NCBI RefSeq assembly: GCF_900110035.1
Contig: NZ_FOCF01000001.1
Coordinates: 62,001 to 126,000 of the forward strand
Source: Sphingomonas gellani
GTDB taxonomy: Bacteria > Pseudomonadota > Alphaproteobacteria > Sphingomonadales > Sphingomonadaceae
Reading direction: 5' to 3'
DNA length: 64,000 nucleotides
Shown here piece after piece: positions 42,303-51,914 of the stretch (positions are counted from its first letter, which is position 1; every line of letters begins with the position of its first letter). A program made the translations under genes and the position numbers. The notes below the pieces were generated by a model that worked only from the letters and a program-made list of their open reading frames with translations, made no database searches and was not told where the DNA came from.

Positions 42303-42761
42303 TCAGGCGGACACCAGCGCGTCGATCGCGCCCTGCAGGATCACGGCGGCGGCATGATTGTCGATCCGCTCGGCGCGCTTCGCCCGGCTCATGTCCTGCG
42401 CGATCAGCGCGCGTTCGGCGGCGACCGTGGACCAGCGCTCGTCCCACAACAGGATCGGGCCCAGGTCGGCGGCATTGCGGGCAAAGGCGCGGGTCGACTG
42501 CGATCGGGGGCTTTCGCTGCCATCCAGGTTGAGCGGCAGGCCGATCACCACCCCGACGACGTGCTGCGCCGCGATCATCTCCGCCAGCCGCGCCTTGTCG
42601 GCGGTGAACTTCGTACGCTTCACCAGCAGGGCAGGGCTGGCGAAACTCCAGCCCGCGTCGCACAGCGCGGTCCCGATCGTCTTGGTGCCGACGTCCAGCC
42701 CGAGCAGCCGACCGCCATCCGGCAGTGCGGTCCGGAACGCCGCTCGGTCGAGCGTGATCAC
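42303..42761 (-). CDS. ruvX: Putative Holliday junction resolvase / pre-16S rRNA nuclease
   Basis: A 152-residue YqgF/RuvX protein: [17 protein letters not shown] near residue 20, [14 protein letters not shown] near 73, [15 protein letters not shown] near 107, and [16 protein letters not shown] at the end. The GTG start overlaps the stop of the upstream hydrolase gene (GTGA), so they are coupled. The family matures the 16S 5' end in E. coli. Confidence 0.93.
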   Translation of the reverse strand: MITLDRAAFRTALPDGGRLLGLDVGTKTIGTALCDAGWSFASPALLVKRTKFTADKARLAEMIAAQHVVGVVIGLPLNLDGSESPRSQSTRAFARNAADLGPILLWDERWSTVAAERALIAQDMSRAKRAERIDNHAAAVILQGAIDALVSA

Positions 42762-43867
42762 CGCAGCGCCTCCCAAGCCTTCAGCCGGCGGCCTGCATCG
42801 GCGCGGACATTGGCCCAGAACAGGCTGTAGTCGTACACGTGATAATTGTTGCCCGGCAGCACATAGGGTCCGACGTCCGGCCCGTCGCCGATCAGCAGCA
42901 GGCCCCGATCGCCGCAACGCGCCGCCACCTGTCCGGGCCGCAGCGTCGCGGTGGTCAGGTCCTTGTCGGGGAACAGCGTGCCCAGGTTCGCGCCGGCCGG
43001 GGCGGCGGCGTCCGGCGTGCCGGTCAGCGGGTTGGTGCACACCATCGGCGTGTTCTTGCGCGGGCGTCCATCGAACCCGGTGGTGGCATCGAACGTGTCG
43101 AGGATCAGCGACGGGTCGGCGGGCTCCGCAAAGGTTTCCCAGGACAGCAGGCACCGGGCCTGATCGGCCGCGCCGCATTCGGGCAATCCGAGCGCGGCCA
43201 GATCCGTGGTGCGCGACACGGGCCAGCCGACCACGTACGCCGCGACTACCCGGTTCGCGAGCGGCGTGCCCGCGACCTTCTCCCGCAACAGTCGGGTGAG
43301 GTGCAGGGCGCCCTGGCTGTGTCCGGCCAGGATGATCGGCCGCTTCGGGTCGACCTCCGCGATGAAATCGTCGAACGCCGCCGCCACGTCGCGGTAAGCG
43401 AGCGCCAGAGCGCGGTTCGCGTCGGCCGCGCTGGTCAGGAAGGCGCCGAACGTCGCCTGACGATAACGCGGCGCCCAGACCTCACCCACCGCGTTGAAGG
43501 CGCTGGCCTGGCCCCGCAGGAAGATCGCGGCCCGCGCGTTGGTCTCCGCGTCGTCCAGCACGGCGTTCCAATGATCCCGGCCGATATAGGACGTCGGGTG
43601 TATGAAGAACACGGCGGCTTGGGGCTTCGTCGCCGGCGCTTCGCCCGCCGGGGTCCAGCGGCTGGGGTCGTTCGGCAGGCCCGGCCGCGCCAGCCACATC
43701 GCCGGGTCCTTGTACCGTCCCGCGGCCAACGCCGCCTCGTTACGGAATGCTTCGCGCGGGACCAGCGACAGGCGGATCAGCTGATTTCCGTACAGGCGGT
43801 ATGCTATCGCCGCTGCAATCACCAGGACCAGCAGGGCGGCGATCACGTAAAGGAATTTGCGGGCCAT
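42758..43867 (-). CDS. DUF3089 alpha/beta-hydrolase, membrane-anchored
   Basis: 369 residues. An N-terminal membrane segment ([19 protein letters not shown]) anchors it; the rest should face the periplasm. [19 protein letters not shown] and [18 protein letters not shown] (nucleophile Ser in GHSQG) mark a DUF3089 lipase/esterase-like fold. The substrate is unknown. Divergent from gatC and coupled to ruvX. Confidence 0.88.
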   Translation of the reverse strand: MARKFLYVIAALLVLVIAAAIAYRLYGNQLIRLSLVPREAFRNEAALAAGRYKDPAMWLARPGLPNDPSRWTPAGEAPATKPQAAVFFIHPTSYIGRDHWNAVLDDAETNARAAIFLRGQASAFNAVGEVWAPRYRQATFGAFLTSAADANRALALAYRDVAAAFDDFIAEVDPKRPIILAGHSQGALHLTRLLREKVAGTPLANRVVAAYVVGWPVSRTTDLAALGLPECGAADQARCLLSWETFAEPADPSLILDTFDATTGFDGRPRKNTPMVCTNPLTGTPDAAAPAGANLGTLFPDKDLTTATLRPGQVAARCGDRGLLLIGDGPDVGPYVLPGNNYHVYDYSLFWANVRADAGRRLKAWEALR

Positions 43868-43971
43868 CGCCGCGCTTCGTGCCGCATGCGACCGCGTGAG
43901 GCAATCGGCTTGCGCTGCCGGATGGCGCGGCCGGGTTGCGTGGCGCGCGGGCACGGGCTAGCCGCATCTCC

Positions 43972-44274
43972 ATGTCCGTAGACACCAACACCGTGAAGCG
44001 GATCGCGAGCCTGGCGCGCATCGCGATCACCGATGACGAGGCGGGCCGGCTGGCGCCCGAACTCGGCAACATCCTTGGCTGGATTGAGCAACTGGGTGAG
44101 GTCGACACCAGCGGGGTCGAGCCGATGACCGCCGTGATCCCCAACCATCTTCGCCTGCGCGACGACGTGGTGAACGCCGATCCGCTGACCGGCGGTGGCA
44201 TCCGCGACGCGCTGATGACGAACGCCCCGCAGGGGGAGCATGGCTTCTTCGCCGTGCCGAAGGTGATCGAATAA
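43972..44274 (+). CDS. gatC: Glutamyl/aspartyl-tRNA amidotransferase subunit C
   Basis: 100 residues. [19 protein letters not shown], then [21 protein letters not shown] and LRDDVV is the full GatC pattern. It stabilises GatA and GatB in the complex that amidates mischarged Glu-tRNA-Gln or Asp-tRNA-Asn. The gap to gatA contains a chromosomal palindromic repeat. Confidence 0.93.
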   Translation: MSVDTNTVKRIASLARIAITDDEAGRLAPELGNILGWIEQLGEVDTSGVEPMTAVIPNHLRLRDDVVNADPLTGGGIRDALMTNAPQGEHGFFAVPKVIE

Positions 44275-44297
44275 TGACGTACCGGCATTATGCGATC

Positions 44298-44317
44298 ATT
44301 CCCGCGCAAGCGGGGAT
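44298..44317. repeat. Dispersed chromosomal palindromic repeat (REP-like)
   Basis: ATTCCCGCGCAAGCGGGGAT, with CCCGC/GCGGG arms, in the gatC-gatA gap. This type of imperfect palindrome is frequent between genes in sphingomonad genomes. A single copy was noticed in the window. Confidence 0.55.
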
Positions 44318-44371
44318 TCAGGACAAGAGCCATTCGGGACCATCTGCTCCCGCTGCTGCGGGAACACCCGA

Positions 44372-45856
44372 ATGACCGAACTGACCGACCTGGGCATCGC
44401 CGCGATCCGCGACGGCGTGCGTGACGGCACCTTTTCCGCCCGCGACGTGGCTACCGCCTTCAACGAGAAAGTCAGCGCGGCTAAGGCGTTAAACGCGTTT
44501 CTTGTGGAAACGCCGGAGCATGCGCTGGCCGCCGCCGATGCCGCCGACGCCGCGCGCGCCGCTGGCAAAACGCTCGGGCCGCTGGCCGGTGTGCCGATCG
44601 GCATGAAGGACCTGTTCTGCACCAAGGATGTCGCGACCACTGCGTCCAGCCACATCCTCGAGGGGTTCGTGCCGCCGTACGAATCCACCGTGTCGCAGAA
44701 CCTGTGGAATGCGGGCGCAGGCATGTTGGGGAAGCTCAACATGGACCAGTTCGCGATGGGCTCGTCGAACGAGACCAGCTTCTTCGGCAACGTGATCTCG
44801 CCCTGGCGCCGGAACGACGGCGGCCATGCGCCGCTCGCGCCCGGCGGCTCGTCGGGCGGGTCGTCTTCGGCCGTGGCCGCGCGGCTGTGCCCCGGCGCGA
44901 CAGGAACCGACACGGGCGGCTCGATCCGCCAGCCGGCGGCGTTCACCGGGATCAGCGGCATCAAGCCGACATATGGCCGGTGTTCGCGCTGGGGCACGAT
45001 CGCCTTCGCGTCCAGCCTGGATCAGGCAGGGCCGATGGCGCGCGACGTGACCGATTGTGCGATCATGCTGGGCGCGATGGCCGGCTTCGACCCGAAGGAT
45101 GCGACGTCCCTCGACTTGGATGTGCCGGCCTGGGATCGCGAACTTTCCAGCGATCTGAAGGGGAAGCGGGTCGGTATTCCCAAGGAATATCGGGTCGACG
45201 GCATGCCGCAGGAAATTGAGGCGTTGTGGCAGCAAGGTGTCGACTGGCTGCGCGACGCCGGGGCGGAGATCGTCGAAGTGTCGCTGCCGCACACCAAATA
45301 TGCGCTGCCGGCCTATTACATCATTGCGCCGGCGGAGGCGTCGTCCAACCTCGCCCGCTATGACGGCGTCCGGTACGGCCTGCGCGACCTGCCGGATGGT
45401 GCGAACCTTCAGGACATGTATGCCGCGACGCGGGCGGACGGTTTCGGCGACGAGGTGAAGCGGCGGATCATGATCGGCACCTATGTGCTGTCGGCCGGCT
45501 TCTACGACGCCTATTACACGCAGGCGCAGAAGGTCCGCGCGCTGATCGCGCGCGACTTCGACCGGGCGTGGGAGGCGTGCGACCTGCTGCTCGCCCCAAC
45601 CGCGCCCTCCGCGGCGTTCGCGTTGGGAGAGAAGTCGGCGGACCCGATCGCCATGTACCTCAACGACGTGTTCACCGTGCCGTCGTCGCTCGCCGGGCTG
45701 CCGGCGATGAGCGTGCCGGGCGGGCTGGACGCGCAGGGGCTGCCGCTCGGGCTGCAGATCATCGGTCGCGCGCTGGACGAGCAGGGCGTGCTGGATGCCG
45801 GTCTGGCCATCGAGGAGCGCGCCGGCTTCACCGCCCGGCCGGAGGCGTGGTGGTAG
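44372..45856 (+). CDS. gatA: Glutamyl/aspartyl-tRNA amidotransferase subunit A
   Basis: A 494-residue amidase-signature enzyme that frees ammonia from glutamine for the tRNA-linked amidation. The catalytic triad is visible: Lys in [12 protein letters not shown] near residue 79, and the Ser-cis-Ser pair in [17 protein letters not shown] near 155-165. [18 protein letters not shown] is conserved. The 3' end overlaps the start of the small membrane protein gene. Confidence 0.95.
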   Translation: MTELTDLGIAAIRDGVRDGTFSARDVATAFNEKVSAAKALNAFLVETPEHALAAADAADAARAAGKTLGPLAGVPIGMKDLFCTKDVATTASSHILEGFVPPYESTVSQNLWNAGAGMLGKLNMDQFAMGSSNETSFFGNVISPWRRNDGGHAPLAPGGSSGGSSSAVAARLCPGATGTDTGGSIRQPAAFTGISGIKPTYGRCSRWGTIAFASSLDQAGPMARDVTDCAIMLGAMAGFDPKDATSLDLDVPAWDRELSSDLKGKRVGIPKEYRVDGMPQEIEALWQQGVDWLRDAGAEIVEVSLPHTKYALPAYYIIAPAEASSNLARYDGVRYGLRDLPDGANLQDMYAATRADGFGDEVKRRIMIGTYVLSAGFYDAYYTQAQKVRALIARDFDRAWEACDLLLAPTAPSAAFALGEKSADPIAMYLNDVFTVPSSLAGLPAMSVPGGLDAQGLPLGLQIIGRALDEQGVLDAGLAIEERAGFTARPEAWW

Positions 45857-46266
45857 GGGACGGCCGCTTCCGCACGCGCAACGTCCAGGTGCTGCGCGAG
45901 GCGCAGAACGCGCTCAACATCGCGTTCGGCGCGATCCTCAGCGCCTATGTGGGCAACTCGCTGGCGGAGATCGACAACCGGCCGTTCGATCATCATGCCC
46001 TGGCGCGGTTCTTCATCGCGGTGGCGGTGTTCATCCTGGGCCTGTGCGTCGCGAACAGCGCGATCCTGCGCGGCGAGTATCGGCTGGGGCTGATCTTCGC
46101 CGTGCTGGCGGCCGGGGGCGCTACCGCGGCGCATCATGAAGGCGCGATCCTGGGGTTCGAGGTCATCATTCTTCGCGTTCTGGCCGGGTGCTGGATCGTC
46201 GCGCTGGTCGGCAGCAATGTCCTGCTGACCGCGATCACCTATCTTCATCATCGGAAACGGACATGA
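45847..46266 (+). CDS. Small integral membrane protein between gatA and gatB
   Basis: About 139 residues from a GTG at 45847, which has GGAGG just upstream inside the gatA 3' end. Four hydrophobic segments are evident: [42 protein letters not shown] and [19 protein letters not shown]. The stop overlaps the gatB start (ATGA). No family recognised. Tight packing inside the gat operon suggests co-expression, not necessarily a related function. Confidence 0.7.
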   Translation: MVVGDGRFRTRNVQVLREAQNALNIAFGAILSAYVGNSLAEIDNRPFDHHALARFFIAVAVFILGLCVANSAILRGEYRLGLIFAVLAAGGATAAHHEGAILGFEVIILRVLAGCWIVALVGSNVLLTAITYLHHRKRT

Positions 46267-47726
46267 GCGAATATCGCATCCAGGGCGCGACGGGCGAGTG
46301 GGAGGTCGTGATCGGCCTGGAAGTCCACGCGCAGGTCACCAGCGAGGCGAAGCTGTTCTCCGGCGCGGCGACCGCGTTCGGGGCGGAGCCGAACACGCAG
46401 GTTTCGCTGGTCGACGCCGCGATGCCCGGCATGCTGCCGGTGCCGAACCGCGAATGCATCCGCCAGGCGGTGCGTACCGGCATGGCGATCGACGCCGCGA
46501 TCAACCGCTGGTCGCGCTTCGATCGCAAGAACTATTTCTACGCCGACCTGCCGCAGGGATATCAGATCAGCCAGCTCTACCACCCGTTGGTGGGCGAGGG
46601 GCATCTGGACATCAGCCCGGACGAGAAGAACCCCGATGCGACCAAGCGGATCGGGGTGGAGCGCATCCATGTCGAACAAGACGCGGGCAAGCTGATGCAC
46701 GACCAGCATCCGACACGCTCCTATGTCGACCTGAACCGGTCCGGCGTCGCTCTGATGGAAATCGTGTCGCGGCCGGACATGGCTTCTCCTGCCGAAGCAG
46801 GGGCTTACCTACGCAAGTTGCGCGCCATTCTCCGTTATGTCGGGTCGTGCGACGGCAACATGGAGGAAGGGTCGATGCGTGCCGACGTCAACGTCAGCGT
46901 GCGTCGCGCCGGCGAGGAACTCGGCACGCGGACGGAGACCAAGAACGTCAATTCCGTGCGCTTCGTGATGGCGGCGATCGAGCATGAGGCCAATCGTCAG
47001 GTCGACGTGATCGAGGGCGGTGGCCGGGTTGTGCAGGAAACCCGCTTGTTCGATCCGGACAAGGGCGTGACCCGCTCGATGCGGTCCAAGGAGGATGCGC
47101 ACGATTATCGCTACTTTCCCGATCCCGACCTGCTGCCGCTCGAATTGGACGAGGCATTCCTGGAGGATTGCCGGGCCAGCCTGCCCGAATTGCCCGATGC
47201 GAAGCGCGCGCGGTACGAGGGCATGGGCATCACCCCGTACAATGCCGGCGTTCTGACCGCCGAGGTGGAGACGGCGCGCTGGTTCGACGCGTTGCTCGAA
47301 GCAGGTGCGGCGCCGGCGCAGGCGGCGAACTGGGTGTCGTCCGAACTGTTCGGGGCACTCAACCGCATGGGCAAGGGGATCGAGGATAGCCCCGTTGCGC
47401 CGGCTCAGGCGGCGGAACTGCTGTCGCTGGTGGCCGACGGAACCCTGTCGGGCAGTCTCGCCAAGCAGGTGTTCGAGGTGATGCTGGACACCGGCCAGAG
47501 CCCCGCCGCCATCGTCGAGGAGCGCGGGCTGAAGCAGACCAGCGACACCGGCGCGATCGAGGCGGTGATCGCCGATGTGCTGGCTAAGAACCCCGGCCAG
47601 CTGGACCAGTATCGCGGCGGCAAGCAGGCGCTGTTCGGCTTCTTCGTAGGCCAGACGATGAAGGCGATGGGCGGCAAGGCGAACCCGGCGGTGGTCAACG
47701 ACCTGCTGAAGAAGGCGCTGGGCTGA
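46263..47726 (+). CDS. gatB: Aspartyl/glutamyl-tRNA amidotransferase subunit B
   Basis: 487 residues. [21 protein letters not shown] at the N-terminus, [30 protein letters not shown] and [18 protein letters not shown] are GatB signatures; the C-terminal 150 residues form the YqeY-like tRNA-binding domain ([16 protein letters not shown]). It phosphorylates the mischarged residue and receives ammonia from GatA. Last gene of the gat operon. Confidence 0.96.
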   Translation: MSEYRIQGATGEWEVVIGLEVHAQVTSEAKLFSGAATAFGAEPNTQVSLVDAAMPGMLPVPNRECIRQAVRTGMAIDAAINRWSRFDRKNYFYADLPQGYQISQLYHPLVGEGHLDISPDEKNPDATKRIGVERIHVEQDAGKLMHDQHPTRSYVDLNRSGVALMEIVSRPDMASPAEAGAYLRKLRAILRYVGSCDGNMEEGSMRADVNVSVRRAGEELGTRTETKNVNSVRFVMAAIEHEANRQVDVIEGGGRVVQETRLFDPDKGVTRSMRSKEDAHDYRYFPDPDLLPLELDEAFLEDCRASLPELPDAKRARYEGMGITPYNAGVLTAEVETARWFDALLEAGAAPAQAANWVSSELFGALNRMGKGIEDSPVAPAQAAELLSLVADGTLSGSLAKQVFEVMLDTGQSPAAIVEERGLKQTSDTGAIEAVIADVLAKNPGQLDQYRGGKQALFGFFVGQTMKAMGGKANPAVVNDLLKKALG

Positions 47727-47956
47727 TCGGAGCGGGGCCAATGGTCGTTGTGGGGTTGTGCGCCCGAACGATGTAAGAAGGTCAGGAGACCGCGGCCGAA
47801 CGGTTTCGGATCATCGTCTTTACAGGTGGGGACCTTTGATGATGGTCCTTGAGGGTGCGATGATCTGGCATCGGCGAGTCCGTCGCCGTTGTCCTCACGG
47901 CACGTTCGCGCGCGGTCGGCGCAGACGGTCACAGGCCAGCCAAGGAGAGAATCACC

Positions 47957-48619
47957 ATGACCAAGATGTGGGCAGTCATGCTGGCATGTGGTGTCGTCGC
48001 ATCGCCGGTGGTCGCTCAGCAGGACGCGCCGCAGCCGGCTGTGCCGCCGCAACCTGCTGTGACGCCGGTACCGCCTCCTTCGCCGTTGCCGCGTGTGGCT
48101 CTCGACACCAGCGCGGGGCGGATCGTTATCGAGGCGGACACGGTTCATGCACCGATCAGCGCCGGAAATTTCCTGCGCTATGTCGACCAGAAGCGGCTCG
48201 ATGGCCTGACCTTTTACAGGGACGTGAAGGTCCAGACCAACTTCGGCTTCGTCCAGTTCGGCGCGAACGGCGACCCGAAACGGTCGCTGCCACCCATCAA
48301 GCATGAGCCCACGACCGCGACCGGCTTGAAGCATGTCAGCGGCACGGTCTCGACCGCGCGCCTCGCGCCCGGCACTGCGCGCGGCGAGTTCACCATCGCG
48401 GTCGGTGATCAGCCCGGCTTCGATGCGGACCCGACAAAGCCGGGCGACAATCTCGGCTATGCCGCGTTCGGCCATGTGGTTGAGGGAATGGATGTCGTGA
48501 CGGCCATCATGGATGCGCCAGTCTCACCGACGGCGACCTTGCGCGGGGCCTTCAAGGGGGAGGTGCCTGTGTCGGCGGTAAGGATCGTCACGGCGCGCCG
48601 GATCAGGGCAGGCGCATAA
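47957..48619 (+). CDS. Peptidyl-prolyl isomerase, cyclophilin type, periplasmic
   Basis: A 220-residue protein with a signal peptide (MTKMWAVMLACGVVASPVVAQ), a Pro-rich linker of about 25 residues, and a cyclophilin domain: VALDTSAGRIVIEADTVHAP, GNFLRYVDQKRLDGLTFYRD, and YAAFGHVVEGMDVVTAIMD. The usual FHRVIPGFMIQGGD block is changed to TFYRDVKVQTNFGFVQFG, so isomerase activity may be altered. It probably helps fold exported proteins. Confidence 0.85.
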   Translation: MTKMWAVMLACGVVASPVVAQQDAPQPAVPPQPAVTPVPPPSPLPRVALDTSAGRIVIEADTVHAPISAGNFLRYVDQKRLDGLTFYRDVKVQTNFGFVQFGANGDPKRSLPPIKHEPTTATGLKHVSGTVSTARLAPGTARGEFTIAVGDQPGFDADPTKPGDNLGYAAFGHVVEGMDVVTAIMDAPVSPTATLRGAFKGEVPVSAVRIVTARRIRAGA

Positions 48620-48662
48620 GAGGCGGGCGAGCGGGCCGGTCGGCCACGCTCCCCCTATTGTA

Positions 48663-48860
48663 TCACTGCTGGGTAAGGTCCTGATTCTTGACCTCGCCAC
48701 CCGTGCCGCTGTTGCCGTCGAATTCACCTGTGTCGGTGAAGCGGGCGGGCTCTTCGCCGCCTTCGCCGCGCGCTACGGCGTCGGAACGCGCCTCGACAGC
48801 CTGCTGAATGTCGGGACGCTCGTCTTCGCGATCAGGTGCGTTGGGATCGTTGGTCGCCAT
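48663..48860 (-). CDS. Small acidic hypothetical protein (65 aa)
   Basis: 65 residues, very hydrophilic and acidic, without hydrophobic core (MATNDPNAPDREDERPDIQQ...GEVKNQDLTQQ), so probably disordered. GGAGATC lies just before its ATG, within the end of the upstream 53-residue frame, making a two-gene unit. Family not recognised. Confidence 0.55.
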   Translation of the reverse strand: MATNDPNAPDREDERPDIQQAVEARSDAVARGEGGEEPARFTDTGEFDGNSGTGGEVKNQDLTQQ

Positions 48861-48864
48861 GGTG

Positions 48865-49026
48865 TCAGATCTCCGCCGGCTGGCTGGTGCCCGGATCGCT
48901 GGGCGACGTGCCGGGGGAGGGCTGGTCGATGTCGGGGCCGATCGGCGTCACTTCCGGGGGCGGGGCGTCGGGCGCCACAGGCTGCGACGAGGGGATGGGG
49001 CTTTCGGCGGGAGGCTGGGTAGCCAT
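48865..49026 (-). CDS. Small proline-rich hypothetical protein (53 aa)
   Basis: A 53-residue frame starting MATQPPAESPIPSSQ and ending DPGTSQPAEI. AAGGAG sits 8 bases before the ATG, a strong ribosome binding site. About a quarter of residues are proline. The next gene starts 4 bases after its stop and shares the MAT start, suggesting paired expression. No function known. Confidence 0.5.
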   Translation of the reverse strand: MATQPPAESPIPSSQPVAPDAPPPEVTPIGPDIDQPSPGTSPSDPGTSQPAEI

Positions 49027-49175
49027 GATGTCTTCTCCTTCGGTCGCTCAACGCGCCGCGTGCAGCCGGGTTGCCTTGCGCGCTTGCCCCCGCGCGTCGG
49101 ACTGGTATACACGCGCGCCCAAGGGAACCCTGCACGGCGCAACCGCGCGGGAAACCCAAACGACGGGTCCATCGT

Positions 49176-49260
49176 GCGGGCGTGGCGGAACTGGTAGACG
49201 CGCTGGATTTAGGTTCCAGTATCGCAAGATGTGGGGGTTCGAGTCCCTTCGCCCGCACCA
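49176..49260 (+). tRNA. tRNA-Leu (UAG)
   Basis: 85 bases: acceptor GCGGGCG/CGCCCGC, D loop CTGGTAGAC, anticodon loop TTTAGGT giving anticodon UAG, class II variable arm, T arm GGTTCGAGTCC and encoded CCA. It lies 60 bases upstream of tig. Confidence 0.95.
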
Positions 49261-49320
49261 GTGTCCGCCCGGCGCAAGGCGGACTCGACCACAAAGATTT
49301 CTCCAGATCAAAGGCCGATC

Positions 49321-51042
49321 ATGCAGACTGTCGAGACGTTGAATGAGGGGCTGAAGCGCGCCTACACGCTGACCATCACCGCCGCGGATATCGACGCCAA
49401 GGTCGAGGCGGAAGTGAAGCGCGTCGCGCCGCAGGTCCGCATGCCCGGTTTCCGCCCCGGCAAGGTGCCGGCCAACCTCGTCCGCAAGATGCATGGCGAG
49501 GCGCTGGCGCAGGACGCGCTGAACAGCGCGATCCAGCAAGGCGTGCAGGATCTGATCGGCCAGAACGGCCTCCGCCCCGCGATGCAGCCGTCGGTCGAGC
49601 TGGGCGAAGGCTATGAGCGCGGCAAGGATGCCGAGGTGAAGGTCGCGCTGGAGGTCCTGCCCCAAGTGCCGGCGCCCGCGATCGATTCGCTGAAGCTGGA
49701 GCGGCTGACCGTGCCCGTCGCGGACGAGGCGCTGGACGAGCAGCTGAAGAAGTTCGCCGATCAGTCCAAGCGCTGGGACGACGCCGAGGACAAGGCGGCC
49801 GAAACCGGCGATCTGGTCACCATGGATTTCGTCGGGAAGACCGGCGACGTGGCGTTCGACGGCGGCACCGGCACCGACATGGCCGTCGAGATCGGCTCCG
49901 GTCGCCTGATCCCCGGTTTCGAGGACCAGCTGGTCGGCGTGAAGGCGGGCGACGAGAAGCAGATCTCCGTCACTTTCCCCGAGGATTATCAGGCCAAGGA
50001 ACTGGCCGGAAGGCCGGCGACGTTCGACCTGACGATCAAGTCGGTCAAGACCGCCGGCGAGAGCCAGATCGACGACGAGCTGGCCAAGAACCTCGGTCTG
50101 GAAAGCCTTGAACAGCTCAAGGGGCTGCTGAAGGGGCAGATCGAGCAGGAGCATAATGGCCTGACGCGGACCTATATGAAGCGCAAGCTGCTCGACCAGC
50201 TGGCCGAGGGTCACGACTTCGAAGTGCCGCCGTCGATGGTTGAGGCGGAATTCGGCCAGATCTGGGCGCAGCTGGAGCATGAGGCGGGCCATGAGGCCGA
50301 CCCGGAGAAGGCACGCGCCGACATGGAGTCCGACCGCGAGGATTACCGCAAGATCGCCGAGCGGCGGGTGCGCCTGGGCCTGCTGCTGTCGGAGATCGGC
50401 CAGGCGAACGGCGTCGAGGTGACGGCGCAGGAGATGAACCGCCTGATCGCGCAGGCGTCGCAGCAATACGGTCCCGAGGATCGCCAACGCTTCGTCCAGT
50501 ACATCCAGCAGGAGCCGATGGCGGCAGCCCAGCTCCGCGCGCCCTTGTATGAGGACAAGGTCGTCGACTTCCTGTTCGACAAGGCGGAGATCACCGACCG
50601 CGAGACTACGCGTGAGGAGCTTGAAGCCGCGATCGAGAGCGAGGACGGTTTTGCCACGGGCACTCACGTCCATAACCACGATCATGACCATGACCATGAC
50701 CATGACCATGACCATCATGGACATGATCACGATCACGCCGACCACGATCACGGCAATGCGGCGACCGACGCAGCGGCGACCGCGACCGAAGTGAACGATG
50801 CGGCCACCGACACCGCCGCCCCTGAGGCGGAGGCAAAGCCGGCCAAGGCGAAGAAGGCTGCCAAGCCCGTCGCCAAGGACGACAATGCCGGCGCCGAGGC
50901 GGAGCCCGCTCCGGTCAAGAAGCCGCGCGCCAAGAAGGTGGCCGAGGCCGAGCCCGCCGCTGCGGAAGGTGACGCCGCTGCCGCCGAGCCGGCGGCTGCC
51001 AAGAAGCCTCGCGCCAAGAAGGCCAAGCCGACCGAGGCCTGA
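49321..51042 (+). CDS. tig: Trigger factor with His-rich and Ala/Lys-rich tail
   Basis: 573 residues, against about 430-450 for most trigger factors. The ribosome-binding domain is typical (VRMPGFRPGKVPANLVRKMHG), then the FKBP-type domain (AETGDLVTMDFVGKTGD, GSGRLIPGFEDQLVGVKAGDE) and the C-terminal chaperone arms (FVQYIQQEPMAAAQLRAPLYEDKVVDFLF). After about residue 448 a tail begins: a His/Asp-rich stretch (HNHDHDHDHDHDH...) followed by Ala/Lys/Pro/Glu repeats with KKPRAKK motifs. The tail looks able to bind metal and nucleic acid or ribosome. It heads the tig-clpP-clpX-lon-hupB region. Confidence 0.95.
   Translation: MQTVETLNEGLKRAYTLTITAADIDAKVEAEVKRVAPQVRMPGFRPGKVPANLVRKMHGEALAQDALNSAIQQGVQDLIGQNGLRPAMQPSVELGEGYERGKDAEVKVALEVLPQVPAPAIDSLKLERLTVPVADEALDEQLKKFADQSKRWDDAEDKAAETGDLVTMDFVGKTGDVAFDGGTGTDMAVEIGSGRLIPGFEDQLVGVKAGDEKQISVTFPEDYQAKELAGRPATFDLTIKSVKTAGESQIDDELAKNLGLESLEQLKGLLKGQIEQEHNGLTRTYMKRKLLDQLAEGHDFEVPPSMVEAEFGQIWAQLEHEAGHEADPEKARADMESDREDYRKIAERRVRLGLLLSEIGQANGVEVTAQEMNRLIAQASQQYGPEDRQRFVQYIQQEPMAAAQLRAPLYEDKVVDFLFDKAEITDRETTREELEAAIESEDGFATGTHVHNHDHDHDHDHDHDHHGHDHDHADHDHGNAATDAAATATEVNDAATDTAAPEAEAKPAKAKKAAKPVAKDDNAGAEAEPAPVKKPRAKKVAEAEPAAAEGDAAAAEPAAAKKPRAKKAKPTEA
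50683..50713 (+). repeat. Hexamer tandem repeat in tig (CATGAC)n
   Basis: About five direct copies of CATGAC, encoding alternating His-Asp. In-frame copy changes would lengthen or shorten the His-rich stretch without breaking the gene. Confidence 0.75.
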
Positions 51043-51198
51043 TCGCGTTCAGCCCGCTCCGGTTCGCCGGGGCGGGCTTCGCGGCCGATGAATGCAGGCG
51101 GGTTCAGGCTTTGCTCGGCGGCCCGATCGGTTTGCCCTTAGGTTCTACGTCCTGCGGCTTCACCCAATTTCCACCGACGGCGCCCTGTTTAGCCAGCC

Positions 51199-51795
51199 TT
51201 ACGTGAAAATAGCTGCGAGGTTGAACTCCGCGATCCTTGCTTGACCAGCCGTGATCCGCCGGACCAGCAGGATCGCCGCCAGCGCCACCGCGATGTCGAT
51301 CGCGGAAGAGATCGCCAGCATGGTCAGGTCGATATGATCGCGTTGCCCGGCGATGTTCATCAGGCTTCCCATGAGGCTGTTGGCCAGCCACAATGCCCAC
51401 CACATACCCAACAACACGCTGTTCGTGTCGTAAGGGACGCGGCCACGGCTGGCGTTGTAGAGCTCACGCACACCCTGGTACGGCTTCACCAGATTGGCGA
51501 AGGGGATGAAGAACCACCAGATGCGGGACGCGGGGCTGAATTCCAGCCCATCCAGGTCGGCCTCGATCAGCCTCTGTCCCGCCTGATACAGCCACAGGGC
51601 GAACATCACCATCGTGGTGAGCTTGAACACCGCGGCGGCGTCGTCGATCATGCCGGCTAAGGGCGCAACATGCTCCATGTAGAAGGACGGAAAGACCCGG
51701 CTGGTGCCCAGGATAATGGGTGTCCACAGCGCGTTGATCGCGATCATCGCGACTACTGCGCCGCCAAGTCGTCTCAACCCTCGATTGTCCAGCAT
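51199..51795 (-). CDS. DUF4328 domain membrane protein
   Basis: 198 residues from ATG 51795. Several membrane segments: LGGAVVAMIAINALWTPII, KLTTMVMFALWLYQAG, MWWALWLANSLMGSLMN, AISSAIDIAVALAAILLV. The SRIWWFFIPFANLVKPYQGVREL block is the DUF4328 hallmark. Function unknown. It is convergent with tig and divergent from the glycosyltransferase gene. Confidence 0.82.
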   Translation of the reverse strand: MLDNRGLRRLGGAVVAMIAINALWTPIILGTSRVFPSFYMEHVAPLAGMIDDAAAVFKLTTMVMFALWLYQAGQRLIEADLDGLEFSPASRIWWFFIPFANLVKPYQGVRELYNASRGRVPYDTNSVLLGMWWALWLANSLMGSLMNIAGQRDHIDLTMLAISSAIDIAVALAAILLVRRITAGQARIAEFNLAAIFT

Positions 51796-51914
51796 CTGCC
51801 ACACCCCTGTTCGGGCGTCATGGTGACGTTCGCTCCGGTTCGCGTCAAAGGAGCGGGAACTGCAGGCTGCAAAAGACCATCGCCATCGCCCGGATCGGCG
51901 GTAAGGAACGCAGC

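Noticed and set aside
50683-50713. CATGAC repeats considered as a CRISPR-like array
   Set aside because: The unit is six bases with no spacers and lies in frame inside tig, so it is a coding tandem repeat.
49048-50751. A 567-codon minus-strand frame
   Set aside because: It is antisense to trigger factor and runs through the tRNA-Leu gene.
51104-51403. A frame extending beyond the DUF4328 gene ending GNWVKPQDVEPKGKPIGPPSKA
   Set aside because: The last 35 residues look protein-like and could mean a frameshift at the end of the DUF4328 gene, but the rest is antisense-like or overlaps it in another frame. Not enough to call.
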